Below are positions 14,959 through 23,912 of a stretch of 28,132 bases of DNA, one piece after another. The stretch is from JBFXDW01 sp050180745 (lineage in GTDB: Bacteria > Pseudomonadota > Alphaproteobacteria > UBA9219). The translations under genes were made by a program, and so were the position numbers. Below the pieces are notes generated by a model that saw nothing but the letters and a program-made list of their open reading frames with translations, was not told the origin of the DNA and did no database searches. Every line of letters begins with the position of its first letter. The stretch's first letter is position 1. The stretch is taken from the NCBI GenBank assembly GCA_050180745.1, contig JBFXDW010000011.1:1-28132 (forward strand), given 5' to 3'.

Positions 14959-15948
14959 ATGTCTCTTTCTGTCAATGATGCTCTTGAGGCTTTGTCTGAT
15001 CTCTATGAGCCTGTTCGTCATGTCATCCCGTCAGAGGAATGGGCGAAGTTTGCGCCCGATATCTTGGCGATTCAGAAGCTCAAAAAAGACAAGAACGCTG
15101 TCATTTTAGCGCATAATTATATGACTCCGGAAATCTTTCATGGTGTTGCGGATATTGTGGGCGATTCTTTGGCTCTTGCCAGAGAGGCGGCTAAACTTGA
15201 TGCAGATATGATCATCATGGCGGGCGTTCATTTTATGGCCGAGACAGCCAAGCTTTTGAATCCGAAGATGACGGTTTTAATTCCCGATCCGGCGGCGGGT
15301 TGTTCTTTGGCTGAAGCGATTACGCCTGAGGATGTAAGGGCGCTTCGTGCGCAATATCCGGGCGTGCCGATTGTGACTTATGTGAATACTTCTGCAGCTG
15401 TAAAGGCAGAATGCGATATTTGTTGCACGTCAGGGAACGCCAAGAAAATTGTTGAATCTTTGGGCGTTCCTGAAGTCATTATGGTGCCTGATCAGTATTT
15501 GGCGCAAAATGTGGCGGCAGAAACAGATGTTCGTATTATTATTTATCAAGGCTCGTGCGAAGTTCATGAGCGTTTTACCGCGCAAGAGGTCAAAGACTAT
15601 AGAGCCAACCATAAAGGCTTGGCTGTGATTGCGCATCCTGAATGCCCTCCTGATATTGTGAAAGAGGCCAATTTTTCTGGATCAACCGTAGGTATGAGCG
15701 ATTGGGTTGCGGCGCATAAGCCAAAATCTGTGTTGCTTTTGACGGAATGTTCAATGAGCGACAACGTGGCCATTCAACATCCAGATGTGCATTTTATTAA
15801 ACCCCGTCATTTATGCCCGCACATGAAACGCATTACACTGAAAAACATTCGTGCCAGTTTAGAGAGCGGTATGCATGAGATTCATATTCCTGAATCGATA
15901 CAGGCTCCTGCGCGTCAGGCTGTTGAACGTATGATCGAGGTGAGGTAA
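14959..15948 (+). CDS. nadA: Quinolinate synthase
   Basis: 329 aa. NadA condenses iminoaspartate with dihydroxyacetone phosphate to quinolinate using one [4Fe-4S] cluster. The three ligand cysteines fit the three-cysteine class: C115 (GCSLAEA), C200 (GSCEVHERF) and C286 (LCPHMK). LAHNYMTPEI and HFMAETAKLLNP are family hallmarks. The ATG at 14959 follows AAAGGAG; an upstream in-frame GTG at 14908 would read through both the ribosome-binding site and operator 2 and is rejected. The stop overlaps the nadB start (TAATG), so the operon is translationally coupled. Confidence 0.97.
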   Translation: MSLSVNDALEALSDLYEPVRHVIPSEEWAKFAPDILAIQKLKKDKNAVILAHNYMTPEIFHGVADIVGDSLALAREAAKLDADMIIMAGVHFMAETAKLLNPKMTVLIPDPAAGCSLAEAITPEDVRALRAQYPGVPIVTYVNTSAAVKAECDICCTSGNAKKIVESLGVPEVIMVPDQYLAQNVAAETDVRIIIYQGSCEVHERFTAQEVKDYRANHKGLAVIAHPECPPDIVKEANFSGSTVGMSDWVAAHKPKSVLLLTECSMSDNVAIQHPDVHFIKPRHLCPHMKRITLKNIRASLESGMHEIHIPESIQAPARQAVERMIEVR

Positions 15949-17453
15949 TGGGCGGCCCCGCGATCATCATTGGCGCAGGTTTGGCGGGGCTGAGCGTGGC
16001 GCTGGCGGCAGCGCCGAAACCTGTTATTGTGTTGGGGCGCAAGCTAGAAGAAGCTTTAACGAGCAGCGCGTTGGCGCAAGGCGGTATTGCGGCGGCTGTG
16101 GGGGCTGATGATAGCCTTGACCTTCATGTGCAGGATACGCTTCAAGCTGGCGCGGGCCTTTGTGATGAAGCGGCGGTGCGGAGTATTATCAATGATGGAC
16201 CGCATGCCATAGAGACTCTTTTATCATGGGGTATCCCTTTCGATAGAGATAATGCGGGTGCATTGGCTTGTGGTCTTGAAGGGGCGCATAGCCGCCGTCG
16301 TGTTGTGCATGCAGGGTGCGACTCGACGGGGGCGGCGATCATGGCGGTGCTTGTTAAGAAGATGAAAGCCACGCCATCAATTACGTTTTTTGATGATGCT
16401 GAGGCTAAAGAAATAAAAACAGAAGAGGGGCGTATAAGGGCTGTCGTTTTTACGCGGCAGGGGCGAAGCCATGAGATTGAAACGGATCAGGTGGTTGTTG
16501 CGACAGGAAGTGCTTGTGCTTTGTGGCGAGAATCAACGGTTCCTTCTTTATCATGGGGGCAGGGGCTTTTGCTGGCGGCGCGTGCAGGGGCGGTCTTGCG
16601 TGATTTAGAGTTTATCCAGTTTCATCCTACTGCGCTTCATGTTGGAAGATCGCCTATGCCTCTTTTAAGTGAGGCGCTTCGTGGTGAAGGGGCGATGCTT
16701 GTCACAGAAGAGGGCGAGCGTTTTGTCGATGAGCTTGCGCCGCGTGATGTTGTCGCACGCGCGATTTTCGCGCAGCAGCAAAAGGGACATAAAGTTTATC
16801 TTGATGTACGGAATATCAAGAATTTCCGTGAACGTTTTTCAACAATCAGCGAAATATGTTCACGTTTTGCGCTTGATCCGATGAAGGATCTGTTGCCGAT
16901 CACGCCCGTTGCTCACTATCATATGGGCGGGATTGCAACCGATATGGATGGGAAGACGGTTGTTGAAGGGCTTTATGCGTGCGGAGAATGCGCCTCTACG
17001 GGACTTCAGGGAGCCAATCGTCTTGCGAGCAATTCTTTATTAGAAGCGGTCGTGATGGGCCTGCGGGTGGCGAAGAATTTAAAAGAAGCTGATGCCGATT
17101 TTTCTGTGCGTGCGTGCAATTCTTCTTTTACCCCTTCTGATGAAGCAGCTGATAAAGAGGTGCAAAACATTCTGGCTAATTATGCAGGGCTCGTTCGCGA
17201 TGCCGAAGGATTGGCGCGGGCGGAAGTGTTGCTGGCTGCGTTAGCATCTGATTCTGATCGTGCTGTTTTAGCGCAAATGATTGTGCGTGCGGCGTTGAAA
17301 CGTACTGAAAGTCGCGGCGGCCATTATCGCAGCGATTATCCAGATCCAGACCCTGCGCAGGTTGTTTCCTCTTGCATAGATATGCAGGATTTTCTTTTCT
17401 CTCCGCAAGAAGACGTGAAAAAACATGATGAAATTATCCGACATACAAATTGA
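15948..17453 (+). CDS. nadB: L-aspartate oxidase
   Basis: 501 aa, slightly shorter than E. coli NadB (540), a flavoprotein oxidising L-aspartate to iminoaspartate for NadA. The N-terminal FAD fold is IIGAGLAGLSVALA. SALAQGGIAAAVG, HSRRRVVHAG, LRGEGAMLVTEEGERFVDELAPRDVVARAI and AHYHMGGIATDMDGKT, then GLYACGECASTGLQGANRLASNSLLEA are the expected flavin and substrate-site blocks. The start overlaps the nadA stop by one base and the 3' end overlaps nadC by 29 bp. The compact overlaps show one operon, nadABC, under the nadQ/nadA intergenic control region. Confidence 0.97.
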   Translation: MGGPAIIIGAGLAGLSVALAAAPKPVIVLGRKLEEALTSSALAQGGIAAAVGADDSLDLHVQDTLQAGAGLCDEAAVRSIINDGPHAIETLLSWGIPFDRDNAGALACGLEGAHSRRRVVHAGCDSTGAAIMAVLVKKMKATPSITFFDDAEAKEIKTEEGRIRAVVFTRQGRSHEIETDQVVVATGSACALWRESTVPSLSWGQGLLLAARAGAVLRDLEFIQFHPTALHVGRSPMPLLSEALRGEGAMLVTEEGERFVDELAPRDVVARAIFAQQQKGHKVYLDVRNIKNFRERFSTISEICSRFALDPMKDLLPITPVAHYHMGGIATDMDGKTVVEGLYACGECASTGLQGANRLASNSLLEAVVMGLRVAKNLKEADADFSVRACNSSFTPSDEAADKEVQNILANYAGLVRDAEGLARAEVLLAALASDSDRAVLAQMIVRAALKRTESRGGHYRSDYPDPDPAQVVSSCIDMQDFLFSPQEDVKKHDEIIRHTN

Positions 17454-18285
17454 GCCGTTTGTTCGCTCTGCACTTTTAGAAGATTTAGGCCGTGGTGGTG
17501 ATATTACGAGTCAGGCATTAATTTTGGCCGATAAAAGATGGCATGCCGCTTTAGTCGCTCGTGAGGCTGGCGTTGTGGCGGGGCTTGATCTGGCGCGTCT
17601 TTCTTTCCAAGTGATGGATAAAGCCATTACATGGCAGCCTCTTCATGAAGATGGGGATAGGGTGCAGGCTGGTGATGAGCTGGCGGCGATAGAAGGCTTT
17701 GCTCACGCAATCCTTGGAGCAGAACGGACAGCACTTAATTTTCTTTCTCATCTAAGCGGTATTGCAAGTGCAACTCATAAATTGGTGGAGGCTGTACCGC
17801 CTTATAAAACAAAAATATGCTGCACACGAAAAACGACGCCATTGCTTCGTTCCTTAGAAAAATACGCGGTGCGTGTAGGTGGGGGCGTTAATCATCGTTT
17901 TGGTCTTGATGATGCGATTCTGATTAAGGACAATCACATTGCGGTTTGTGGCGGTGTGGTGGATGCTGTTAGATCCGCCCGCGCCTCCATCGGTCATATG
18001 ACAAAGATTGAAGTTGAGGTGGATACATTAGATCAGCTTCAACTTTTGCTGGATCAAGAAATTGATGCCGTGTTGCTTGATAATATGACACCAGAAATGA
18101 TGAAAGAAGCTGTAGCGATGGTAGATGGTCGTTTTGTTTTAGAAGCTTCGGGAAAAGTGTCCTTAGATAACATTGCAGCGATCGCGGCCACAGGCGTTGA
18201 TATGATCTCTGTTGGATGGATAACCCACAGCGCACCGATACTGGATATAGGCCTTGATCCTCAACCTATAGCCGATCCAATATAA
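17425..18285 (+). CDS. nadC: Nicotinate-nucleotide pyrophosphorylase (carboxylating), quinolinate phosphoribosyltransferase
   Basis: 286 aa. NadC joins quinolinate to PRPP giving nicotinate mononucleotide and CO2, closing the de novo route begun by NadB and NadA. Visible blocks are LLEDLGRGGDIT, AERTALNFLSHLSGIAS, CTRKTTP, GGGVNHRFGLDDAILIKDNH, KIEVEVDTLDQL, LLDNM, LEASGKVSLDNI and GVDMISVGWITHSAPILDIGLD. The family normally ends near that last motif; here a short PQPIADPI tail follows, encoded by the left arm of the palindromic element at 18267-18426. The gene overlaps nadB by 29 bp. ATG 17425 is directly followed by a second ATG; either could serve. Confidence 0.97.
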   Translation: MMKLSDIQIEPFVRSALLEDLGRGGDITSQALILADKRWHAALVAREAGVVAGLDLARLSFQVMDKAITWQPLHEDGDRVQAGDELAAIEGFAHAILGAERTALNFLSHLSGIASATHKLVEAVPPYKTKICCTRKTTPLLRSLEKYAVRVGGGVNHRFGLDDAILIKDNHIAVCGGVVDAVRSARASIGHMTKIEVEVDTLDQLQLLLDQEIDAVLLDNMTPEMMKEAVAMVDGRFVLEASGKVSLDNIAAIAATGVDMISVGWITHSAPILDIGLDPQPIADPI

Positions 18286-18426
18286 ATTGATATTTCTACC
18301 TTGATCTTTTTCACCATGGCGTTGTTAAAGTTCTTGGCAATATGTCTATATGGCCTGCGAACTTTGCCTTGCCATGGCAAAAAATCTCGGCGGTATAAAT
18401 GATCAATTTATATTGGATCGGCTATA
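18267..18426. repeat. 160-bp long palindromic element spanning the nadC and murB 3' ends
   Basis: The outer arms are a perfect 25-bp inverted repeat (18267-18291 and 18402-18426, starting TATAGCCGATCC). The 110 bp between them continue as an imperfect palindrome: ATTTcTACC faces ATTTaTACC, CCATGGC faces CCATGGC, AAAGTTC faces AAAGTTC, and the centre is ATATG-TC-TATAT near 18346. Outside, CCTCAA and TTGAGG extend the symmetry with unequal gaps. The left arm contains the last codons and stop of nadC; the right arm does the same for murB in another frame. It would form one very long hairpin in RNA from either side. It could be a bidirectional terminator, a foldback/MITE-like insertion or an old inverted duplication. 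Confidence 0.85.
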
Positions 18427-19329
18427 CGGCTTGAGGCCAATCCTTTTGATTTCCCACTCTAACTCAATACCCGTTTTTTCATGGACGCGGCGGCGGACCT
18501 CTTCGCCGAGATTCTCTAAATCTTCTGCCGTGGCGTTGCCTTCATTTATCATGAAATTGCAGTGCTTTTCGCTCATAACCGCGCCGCCTATGCGTAGGCC
18601 TCTGCATCCCGCTTCATCGATCAGTTTCCACGCGCTGTGTCCTTGAGGGTTCTTAAACGTAGAACCGCCAGTGTTCATGTCAATGGGCTGAGCTTCACTG
18701 CGTTTGGCTAAGTACTCTTTCATGCGTGCGTCGATTGCAGCTGGATCGTCCTTATGGCATTGGAATCGCGCTTCAAGAAAGCACATATCTTTGGGCATGT
18801 TTGAGTTGCGATAGGAAAGGTTCATCTCTTCCATCGTAAATCTTTTCAAATTGCCCTGCCGATCGACGGCCTCGATATCAATCAAGACGTTTTTAACTTC
18901 GCTGCCATTGGCTCCAGCATTCATGCGAAGGGCTCCGCCGATAGTGCCGGGAATGCCGCAGAGAAATTCGAGACCCGATAGGCCTGCATCCACAGCTCTG
19001 CGCGCCACATTCATGTCCAGAGCAGCTGATCCTGCGATCATTATTGTATCTTCATTATAACAGGATGCAAAACGAGGCCCGAGGCGAATGACGACTCCTT
19101 CAATCCCGCCATCGCGAATAAGAACATTCGAAGATGATCCCATGACCATGACAGGTATGTCTGCAGGACATCCTGCAAAAAAGGCGGCTAGATCTTCTTT
19201 ATCATGCGGCTGGAACAGCACTTCTGCGGGACCGCCAACGCGCAGCCATGCGCCTTTGTGCAAAGGCGCATGAGGTGTTAAACGGCCTTTTACAGAAGGG
19301 AGTTTTTTAAGAAGCTCGTTTCCATTCAT
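18403..19329 (-). CDS. murB: UDP-N-acetylenolpyruvoylglucosamine reductase
   Basis: 308 aa. MurB reduces the enolpyruvyl group to give UDP-MurNAc, using FAD and NADPH. Seen: the flavin loop GSSSNVLIRDGG, the pyrophosphate-binding GTIGGALRMNAGANG, the catalytic serine region GGSTFKNP and SAWKLIDEAGCRG, and MSEKHCNFMIN. Lack of the extra C-terminal loop places it in the shorter type II class. The ATG at 19329 overlaps the murC stop (ATGA); an earlier in-frame reading to 19371 has no support. The family end is near WEIKRIG; the last residues (YSRSNIN) come from the palindromic element shared with nadC. Confidence 0.96.
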   Translation of the reverse strand: MNGNELLKKLPSVKGRLTPHAPLHKGAWLRVGGPAEVLFQPHDKEDLAAFFAGCPADIPVMVMGSSSNVLIRDGGIEGVVIRLGPRFASCYNEDTIMIAGSAALDMNVARRAVDAGLSGLEFLCGIPGTIGGALRMNAGANGSEVKNVLIDIEAVDRQGNLKRFTMEEMNLSYRNSNMPKDMCFLEARFQCHKDDPAAIDARMKEYLAKRSEAQPIDMNTGGSTFKNPQGHSAWKLIDEAGCRGLRIGGAVMSEKHCNFMINEGNATAEDLENLGEEVRRRVHEKTGIELEWEIKRIGLKPYSRSNIN

Positions 19330-20756
19330 GCTTTTATCTCTTCGAGTTGTTTTGGTAGCGCATAAGCCCATTGCGAAACACTTCCCGCGCCAAGGCAGAT
19401 GACGTAATCACCAGATGAAGCCAGCTCTTGGATAAGAGGTGCTAATGCGTCCGGTCCTTCCAGAGCATGGATGTTCCTCATGCCATGGGCATGTAGGCCA
19501 GCGACGAGTGCGTTTTTATCGGCGCCCTCTATGGGGTCTTCGCCAGCCGGATAGACATCTGCGACAATCACAATATCTGCATCATTGAAGCTTGTGCAAA
19601 AATCCTCGAACAAGCTATGGAGGCGTGAATAGCGGTGCGGTTGGAGGACGGCAATAGTTTTTTGACTAGGACCACGTGCTTGCAACGCCGCGCGCAACGT
19701 TGCTTTGATTTCCGTGGGGTGATGCGCATAATCGTCGATGATTGTGATGTCGTTCACTTGGCCTGTTTTTGTAAAGCGCCGTTTAACGCCCTCGAATGAG
19801 GCCAACCCTTCCCGTAATACTTTATCCTCAAAGCCGAGCTGCCAGCCTACAGCCAGTGCTGCGAGGCAGTTTTGAACATTGTGCAGGCCAATCAGTGGAA
19901 GGCGTATATTCTCGATAATTTTAGTTTTTTCTTGAGTTCGGGAAGAAAAATGAACGTCGAATGCCGCGCCGCTTGAGTCTGTCTTTAAATTAACGGCACG
20001 TACGTCTGCTTGTGCCGAAAGGCCATAAGTGATCACGCGGCGATCCTCGATCCGTGCGGCAAGAGCCTGAACTTCCGGATGGTCTATGCACAAAACGGCA
20101 AAACCATAAAAAGGAATTTGTTCAATGAAAGAGGTATAGGCGCGTTTGATTGAGTCAAAATCTTTGTAGTAATCAAGATGCTCAGCATCCATGTTGGTGA
20201 CGATCGTGATTGTTGAGGGCAGTTTCATAAAGCTGCCATCTGATTCATCTGTCTCTACAACCATCCAATCACTGGAACCAAGCCGCGCATTCGTACCATA
20301 GGCATTGATGATGCCGCCATTGATAACCGTAGGGTCAAGACTGGCTGCGTCGAATAATGTTGCGACCATGGAGGTTGTCGTTGTTTTGCCGTGCGTGCCT
20401 CCAACGCCGATAGCACGTTTATTGCGCATCAACTCGCCCAGCATTTCCGCGCGGCGCACGATGGGCAGGAATTTAGCGCGTGCGGCAATAAGTTCGGGAT
20501 TATTTTTTTTGATTGCTGAAGAAATCACAACAACGGCGGCGGCTCCTAGATTATCGGCGTTATGTCCTACAAAGACCTTCATACCTTTGTCGCGTAAACG
20601 TCTTACATTGCCGTTCTCGTTCAGGTCAGAGCCTTGAATCTGATAGCCATGCGCATGCATAATCTCAGCGATGCCGCTCATGCCGATGCCGCCAATACCA
20701 ATAAAATGAATTAGTCCTACATTTTGAGGATCAAAAGAATTAGATAAAAAGGTCAT
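19326..20756 (-). CDS. murC: UDP-N-acetylmuramate-L-alanine ligase
   Basis: 476 aa, normal length. This cytoplasmic Mur ligase adds L-alanine to UDP-MurNAc with ATP. It has the N-terminal UDP-binding FIGIGGIGMSGIAEI, the P-loop GVGGTHGKTTTTSM, NMDAEHLDYY, GLHNVQNCLAALA, DDYAHHPTEIKATL and AVLQPHRYSRL. The start overlaps the murG stop by ATGA at 20753-20756, and the stop overlaps murB in the same way, so murG-murC-murB is tightly coupled. The usual following genes ddl and ftsQ are not here. Confidence 0.98.
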   Translation of the reverse strand: MTFLSNSFDPQNVGLIHFIGIGGIGMSGIAEIMHAHGYQIQGSDLNENGNVRRLRDKGMKVFVGHNADNLGAAAVVVISSAIKKNNPELIAARAKFLPIVRRAEMLGELMRNKRAIGVGGTHGKTTTTSMVATLFDAASLDPTVINGGIINAYGTNARLGSSDWMVVETDESDGSFMKLPSTITIVTNMDAEHLDYYKDFDSIKRAYTSFIEQIPFYGFAVLCIDHPEVQALAARIEDRRVITYGLSAQADVRAVNLKTDSSGAAFDVHFSSRTQEKTKIIENIRLPLIGLHNVQNCLAALAVGWQLGFEDKVLREGLASFEGVKRRFTKTGQVNDITIIDDYAHHPTEIKATLRAALQARGPSQKTIAVLQPHRYSRLHSLFEDFCTSFNDADIVIVADVYPAGEDPIEGADKNALVAGLHAHGMRNIHALEGPDALAPLIQELASSGDYVICLGAGSVSQWAYALPKQLEEIKA

Positions 20757-21961
20757 CGTAACTCACGTGTTGAAAGGGCTAGTGTAAATTCTTTGCCGGA
20801 TGAATCTGGATTTTCAGCCATACGGGATTTCGGTGTTTGAATATTGCTTGCTTCATAAAGACAGTCGGCTAGAGCATCCGTGGCGCTTGTTGTTCCCCAT
20901 GCGCGTGCAGCGGCTGCAGCTTGGATGAGAGTCTTAGGCTGACTGAATAGGGCTTCGAGCCTTACCGCAAGCGCATCTGGCGTAAAGGCGTCTTCAGGAA
21001 TAATCCATGCACCACCGGCTTGGGCGAGGGCGCGGGCATTTTCCGTTTGCTCGCCTGCATGGCCTCCTGCAAAGGGAACGAGAATTGCGGGGCGGCCTAT
21101 GGCACCGAGCTCTGCCACGCTGCCGCCGCCAGAGCGACTAATAACGATGTGCGCGGTGCTCATGCGTGCGGGGACATCATGGAAAAAGGGAGACAATTCG
21201 GCTTCTATACCTGCGGCGGCAAAGGCTTCGCGGGCGGCTTCGATATCCTTAGCGCGGCATTGTTGTGTGACGATCAGACGCTCTTTCAGGCTTTGTGGCA
21301 AAAGCGCCAAGCCGCGCGGGATGGTGTGGCTGAAGACGCTTGCGCCTAAGGAGCCTCCCATGATGAAAAGACGGCATGGGCCTTTATCGTCTAAAATCGG
21401 ATAGGGAACTTGCCGCATTGTGCTGAAGGCGGGGCGTACAGGATTGCCCGTTGGGACGATCTTGGCCTTAACTGCCGTGGGGACGTTGAGCACGCGGGGG
21501 AACGATGTTGCTAGAATCTTAGCCATTGGCAAAAGAGTTTTATTGGCGCGGCCCATGATGGCGTTTTGCTCATGAAGCACGATGGGGATTCCGATTTGTG
21601 CCGCAGCTACCAGAAGCGGTACGGAGGGATAGCCGCCAAAGCCCACGACAGCGGCAGGGCGATATTTATAAAGGAGCCATAAAGCCTGTATCACGCCAAA
21701 GCCCATTTTACCAACGCTGATGGCTTTTGTAACAAGACTGCGGCCCAAGGGACATGCGGTAAGCTTATGAACAGGAACGATAATATCTTCACTGAAGGCT
21801 GTGCCACGCCCATCGGTGACAAGAGCAACACGCGCACCTCGGCCCAAGAGCTCTCTGGTTAGGGCTTCAGCGGGAAAGACATGACCGCCTGTGCCGCCTG
21901 CGGCCAGCAGAAAGAGCGGTGATTTCAATGATTCGACAGGATCATAGGAAGAGGTCAACAT
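20753..21961 (-). CDS. murG: Undecaprenyldiphospho-muramoylpentapeptide beta-N-acetylglucosaminyltransferase
   Basis: 402 aa; a peripheral inner-membrane GT28 transferase converting lipid I to lipid II. The N-terminal LAAGGTGGHVFPAEALTREL, GFGGYPSVPLLVAA, HEQNAIMGRANK, then GGSLGAS, ISRSGGGSVAELGAIGRPAILVPFAGGHAGEQTENA and DAFTPDALA are standard. I take the ATG at 21961, preceded by AGGGGG at very short spacing, so the true start could be a little downstream. The C-terminal tail (about 40 residues, from TDALADCLYE) is longer than usual. It heads a three-gene operon and is divergent from fliR. Confidence 0.96.
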   Translation of the reverse strand: MLTSSYDPVESLKSPLFLLAAGGTGGHVFPAEALTRELLGRGARVALVTDGRGTAFSEDIIVPVHKLTACPLGRSLVTKAISVGKMGFGVIQALWLLYKYRPAAVVGFGGYPSVPLLVAAAQIGIPIVLHEQNAIMGRANKTLLPMAKILATSFPRVLNVPTAVKAKIVPTGNPVRPAFSTMRQVPYPILDDKGPCRLFIMGGSLGASVFSHTIPRGLALLPQSLKERLIVTQQCRAKDIEAAREAFAAAGIEAELSPFFHDVPARMSTAHIVISRSGGGSVAELGAIGRPAILVPFAGGHAGEQTENARALAQAGGAWIIPEDAFTPDALAVRLEALFSQPKTLIQAAAAARAWGTTSATDALADCLYEASNIQTPKSRMAENPDSSGKEFTLALSTRELR

Positions 21962-22061
21962 GCCCCCTAATAGAGCTTTTTTTACGGTCCGCTGCAAGAG
22001 GGGAAGTTTGCCCTATAAAACCATTTTTATTTATTCTTCAATTCCTTTACTCTCTGCCTCC

Positions 22062-22832
22062 ATGACGATCAATCTCGGACATTTGCTTGAAGGGCATATT
22101 TTTGCTTTCGTGCTCGCCTTTATGCGGCTGGGAACGGCTTTTATGATGTTTCCAGGCATCGGCGAGGCCTTTGTGCCTACCCGCACGCGGTTTCTCTTTG
22201 CCGGAGCCTTTACCTTTCTCGTAGCTCCTTTAATTGCGCCTTCTGTTCCTCCTGTACCGGCTCAGGTTTCGGATCTTGTTTGGCTCATGGCGCGCGAGGC
22301 TCTGATCGGCATTTTCTTTACCACTATTTTGCGAATGATTTTGGGCATTGTGGAGGTCGCGGGCACGATCGTTGCCATGGAAACGGGCTTGTCGAACGCG
22401 ATGATCTTAAATCCGGCGCTGGCTAATCAAAGTGCGTTGACTGGGGCGATGCTTTCTATTGCAGCGATTGTCATTTTGTTTGCAACAGGGTTTGATCATT
22501 TTCTTCTTAAAACCTTAATGTCCACTTATGATCTGTTTCCGATCAATGAGACTTATATGATCGGTGGGGTGACGGAAGCTATCGTTTCCACAATGTCGAA
22601 AGCCTTTACAATCGGCGTTCAGCTGTCTTTCCCTTTTATTATTGTTGGGCTTTTGATGTATCTCGCCATGGGCGTGATACAGAAAATGATGCCACAGATC
22701 CAGCTTTTCCTTGTTATACTTCCGGTGCAAATCTGGGGCGGGTTCCTCCTTTTTGCGGCGTGTGTTGGGCTGATGCTTACCATATGGCTAGAGCAATATG
22801 ATGAGCTTATTGGCGCTGTGTTTTTACAGTAA
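22062..22832 (+). CDS. fliR: Flagellar biosynthesis protein FliR
   Basis: 256 aa, typical length. FliR is an integral part of the flagellar type III export gate with FliP and FliQ. Several membrane segments are seen, with the FliR/SpaR/YscT pattern FMRLGTAFMMFPGIGEAFVPTRTRFLFAG, MAREALIGIFFT, EVAGTIVAMETGLSNAMILNP and FPFIIVGLLMYLAMGVIQKMMPQIQLFLV. The ATG at 22062 fits the family N-terminus; the reading from 21960 overlaps murG and adds 34 unlike residues. The ribosome-binding site is weak. flhB follows after 12 bp, a common pairing. No other flagellar genes lie in the window. Confidence 0.95.
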   Translation: MTINLGHLLEGHIFAFVLAFMRLGTAFMMFPGIGEAFVPTRTRFLFAGAFTFLVAPLIAPSVPPVPAQVSDLVWLMAREALIGIFFTTILRMILGIVEVAGTIVAMETGLSNAMILNPALANQSALTGAMLSIAAIVILFATGFDHFLLKTLMSTYDLFPINETYMIGGVTEAIVSTMSKAFTIGVQLSFPFIIVGLLMYLAMGVIQKMMPQIQLFLVILPVQIWGGFLLFAACVGLMLTIWLEQYDELIGAVFLQ

Positions 22833-22844
22833 CGAGGGCACGCT

Positions 22845-23912
22845 GTGGTAGAATCAGATCAGGACCAGAAAACTGAAGAGGCCTCTGACAAGCGTATTCG
22901 TGAGGCTCGCGACGAAGGGCAGCTTGCCGTCAGTCGTGAGATGTCAACATGGTTCATGTTTGTGGCGATCATGGCCCTTGTCGTATGGCTGGGTCCGGCG
23001 CTGGGTTCGAAAAGCGTCTTGGGCTTACGCATCTTTCTTGATCGTCCTGAGCAGCTTTCTCTTATGGATGGCGGCTTGCAGGATGTGTTGATCGGTGTGG
23101 CTGCTCAAGTGGCTTTGGCGGCAACGCTTGTATTTGGCTCTCTCTTTATCATGAGCATTATTGGCACCATGATTCAAACAGGATTTTATATGAATCCTGC
23201 GCGGATTAAAGTTGATGCCGACAAAGTTTTTGGTCTTCAGGGAATGAAGCGAGTTTTCTCGACGGAGGCCCTTGTAGAGCTGCTTAAAAGCTTTATAAAA
23301 ATGGTTGTAATGGGGTATTTAGCGTATCGCGTGTTGCGGCCTATTTATGAGGATGTTCCCTTATCAATCAATCATGAGCTGCCGGATATGCTGCATTATT
23401 TGCATGATAAGGCTATTCGTCTGATCGCAACGCTGATGGTTCTGATCACGCTTATTGCAGTCGTTGACTGGGTTTATGTGCGTTATAAATATTTCAAGAA
23501 CCTGCGTATGACCAAGCAAGAGGTTAAAGAAGAATACAAACAAATGGAGGGCGATCCCTTTGTGAAAGGGCGCTTGCGGCGCATTCGGATGGAGCGGGCG
23601 CGGCGGCGTATGATGGCGGCTGTACCGGAATCGAGCGTCGTTATTACCAACCCAACGCACTATGCCGTTGCGCTGAAATATGAGCCGAGTGAAATGATGG
23701 CACCGGTGGTTGTGGCAAAGGGACCAGACCTGATCGCTTTGCGGATTCGTAACGTGGCAGAGGCTCATGATGTGCCTGTGGTTAGTAACCCGCCTTTGGC
23801 GCGCGCACTTTTCGATACGGCAGAAATTGATCAGCCTATTAATCCTGAGCATTACCGAGCGGTAGCTGAGGTGATCTCGTATGTTTACAAGTTAAAAGGG
23901 AAAAAGAAGTGA
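22845..23912 (+). CDS. flhB: Flagellar biosynthesis protein FlhB
   Basis: 355 aa. FlhB is the autocleaving switch that changes export from rod/hook to filament substrates. The N-terminus has the KTEEASDKRIREARDEGQLAVSRE signature, four membrane segments follow (about 33-53, 85-110, 146-166, 190-212), and the cytoplasmic domain carries the autocleavage motif N269-P270-T271-H272 (VVITNPTHYAVAL). The start is GTG at 22845 with GAGGG upstream. The stop overlaps the maf start (GTGA), tying flagellar export to a housekeeping string, maf-RNase E/G-yacG. Confidence 0.97.
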   Translation: MVESDQDQKTEEASDKRIREARDEGQLAVSREMSTWFMFVAIMALVVWLGPALGSKSVLGLRIFLDRPEQLSLMDGGLQDVLIGVAAQVALAATLVFGSLFIMSIIGTMIQTGFYMNPARIKVDADKVFGLQGMKRVFSTEALVELLKSFIKMVVMGYLAYRVLRPIYEDVPLSINHELPDMLHYLHDKAIRLIATLMVLITLIAVVDWVYVRYKYFKNLRMTKQEVKEEYKQMEGDPFVKGRLRRIRMERARRRMMAAVPESSVVITNPTHYAVALKYEPSEMMAPVVVAKGPDLIALRIRNVAEAHDVPVVSNPPLARALFDTAEIDQPINPEHYRAVAEVISYVYKLKGKKK

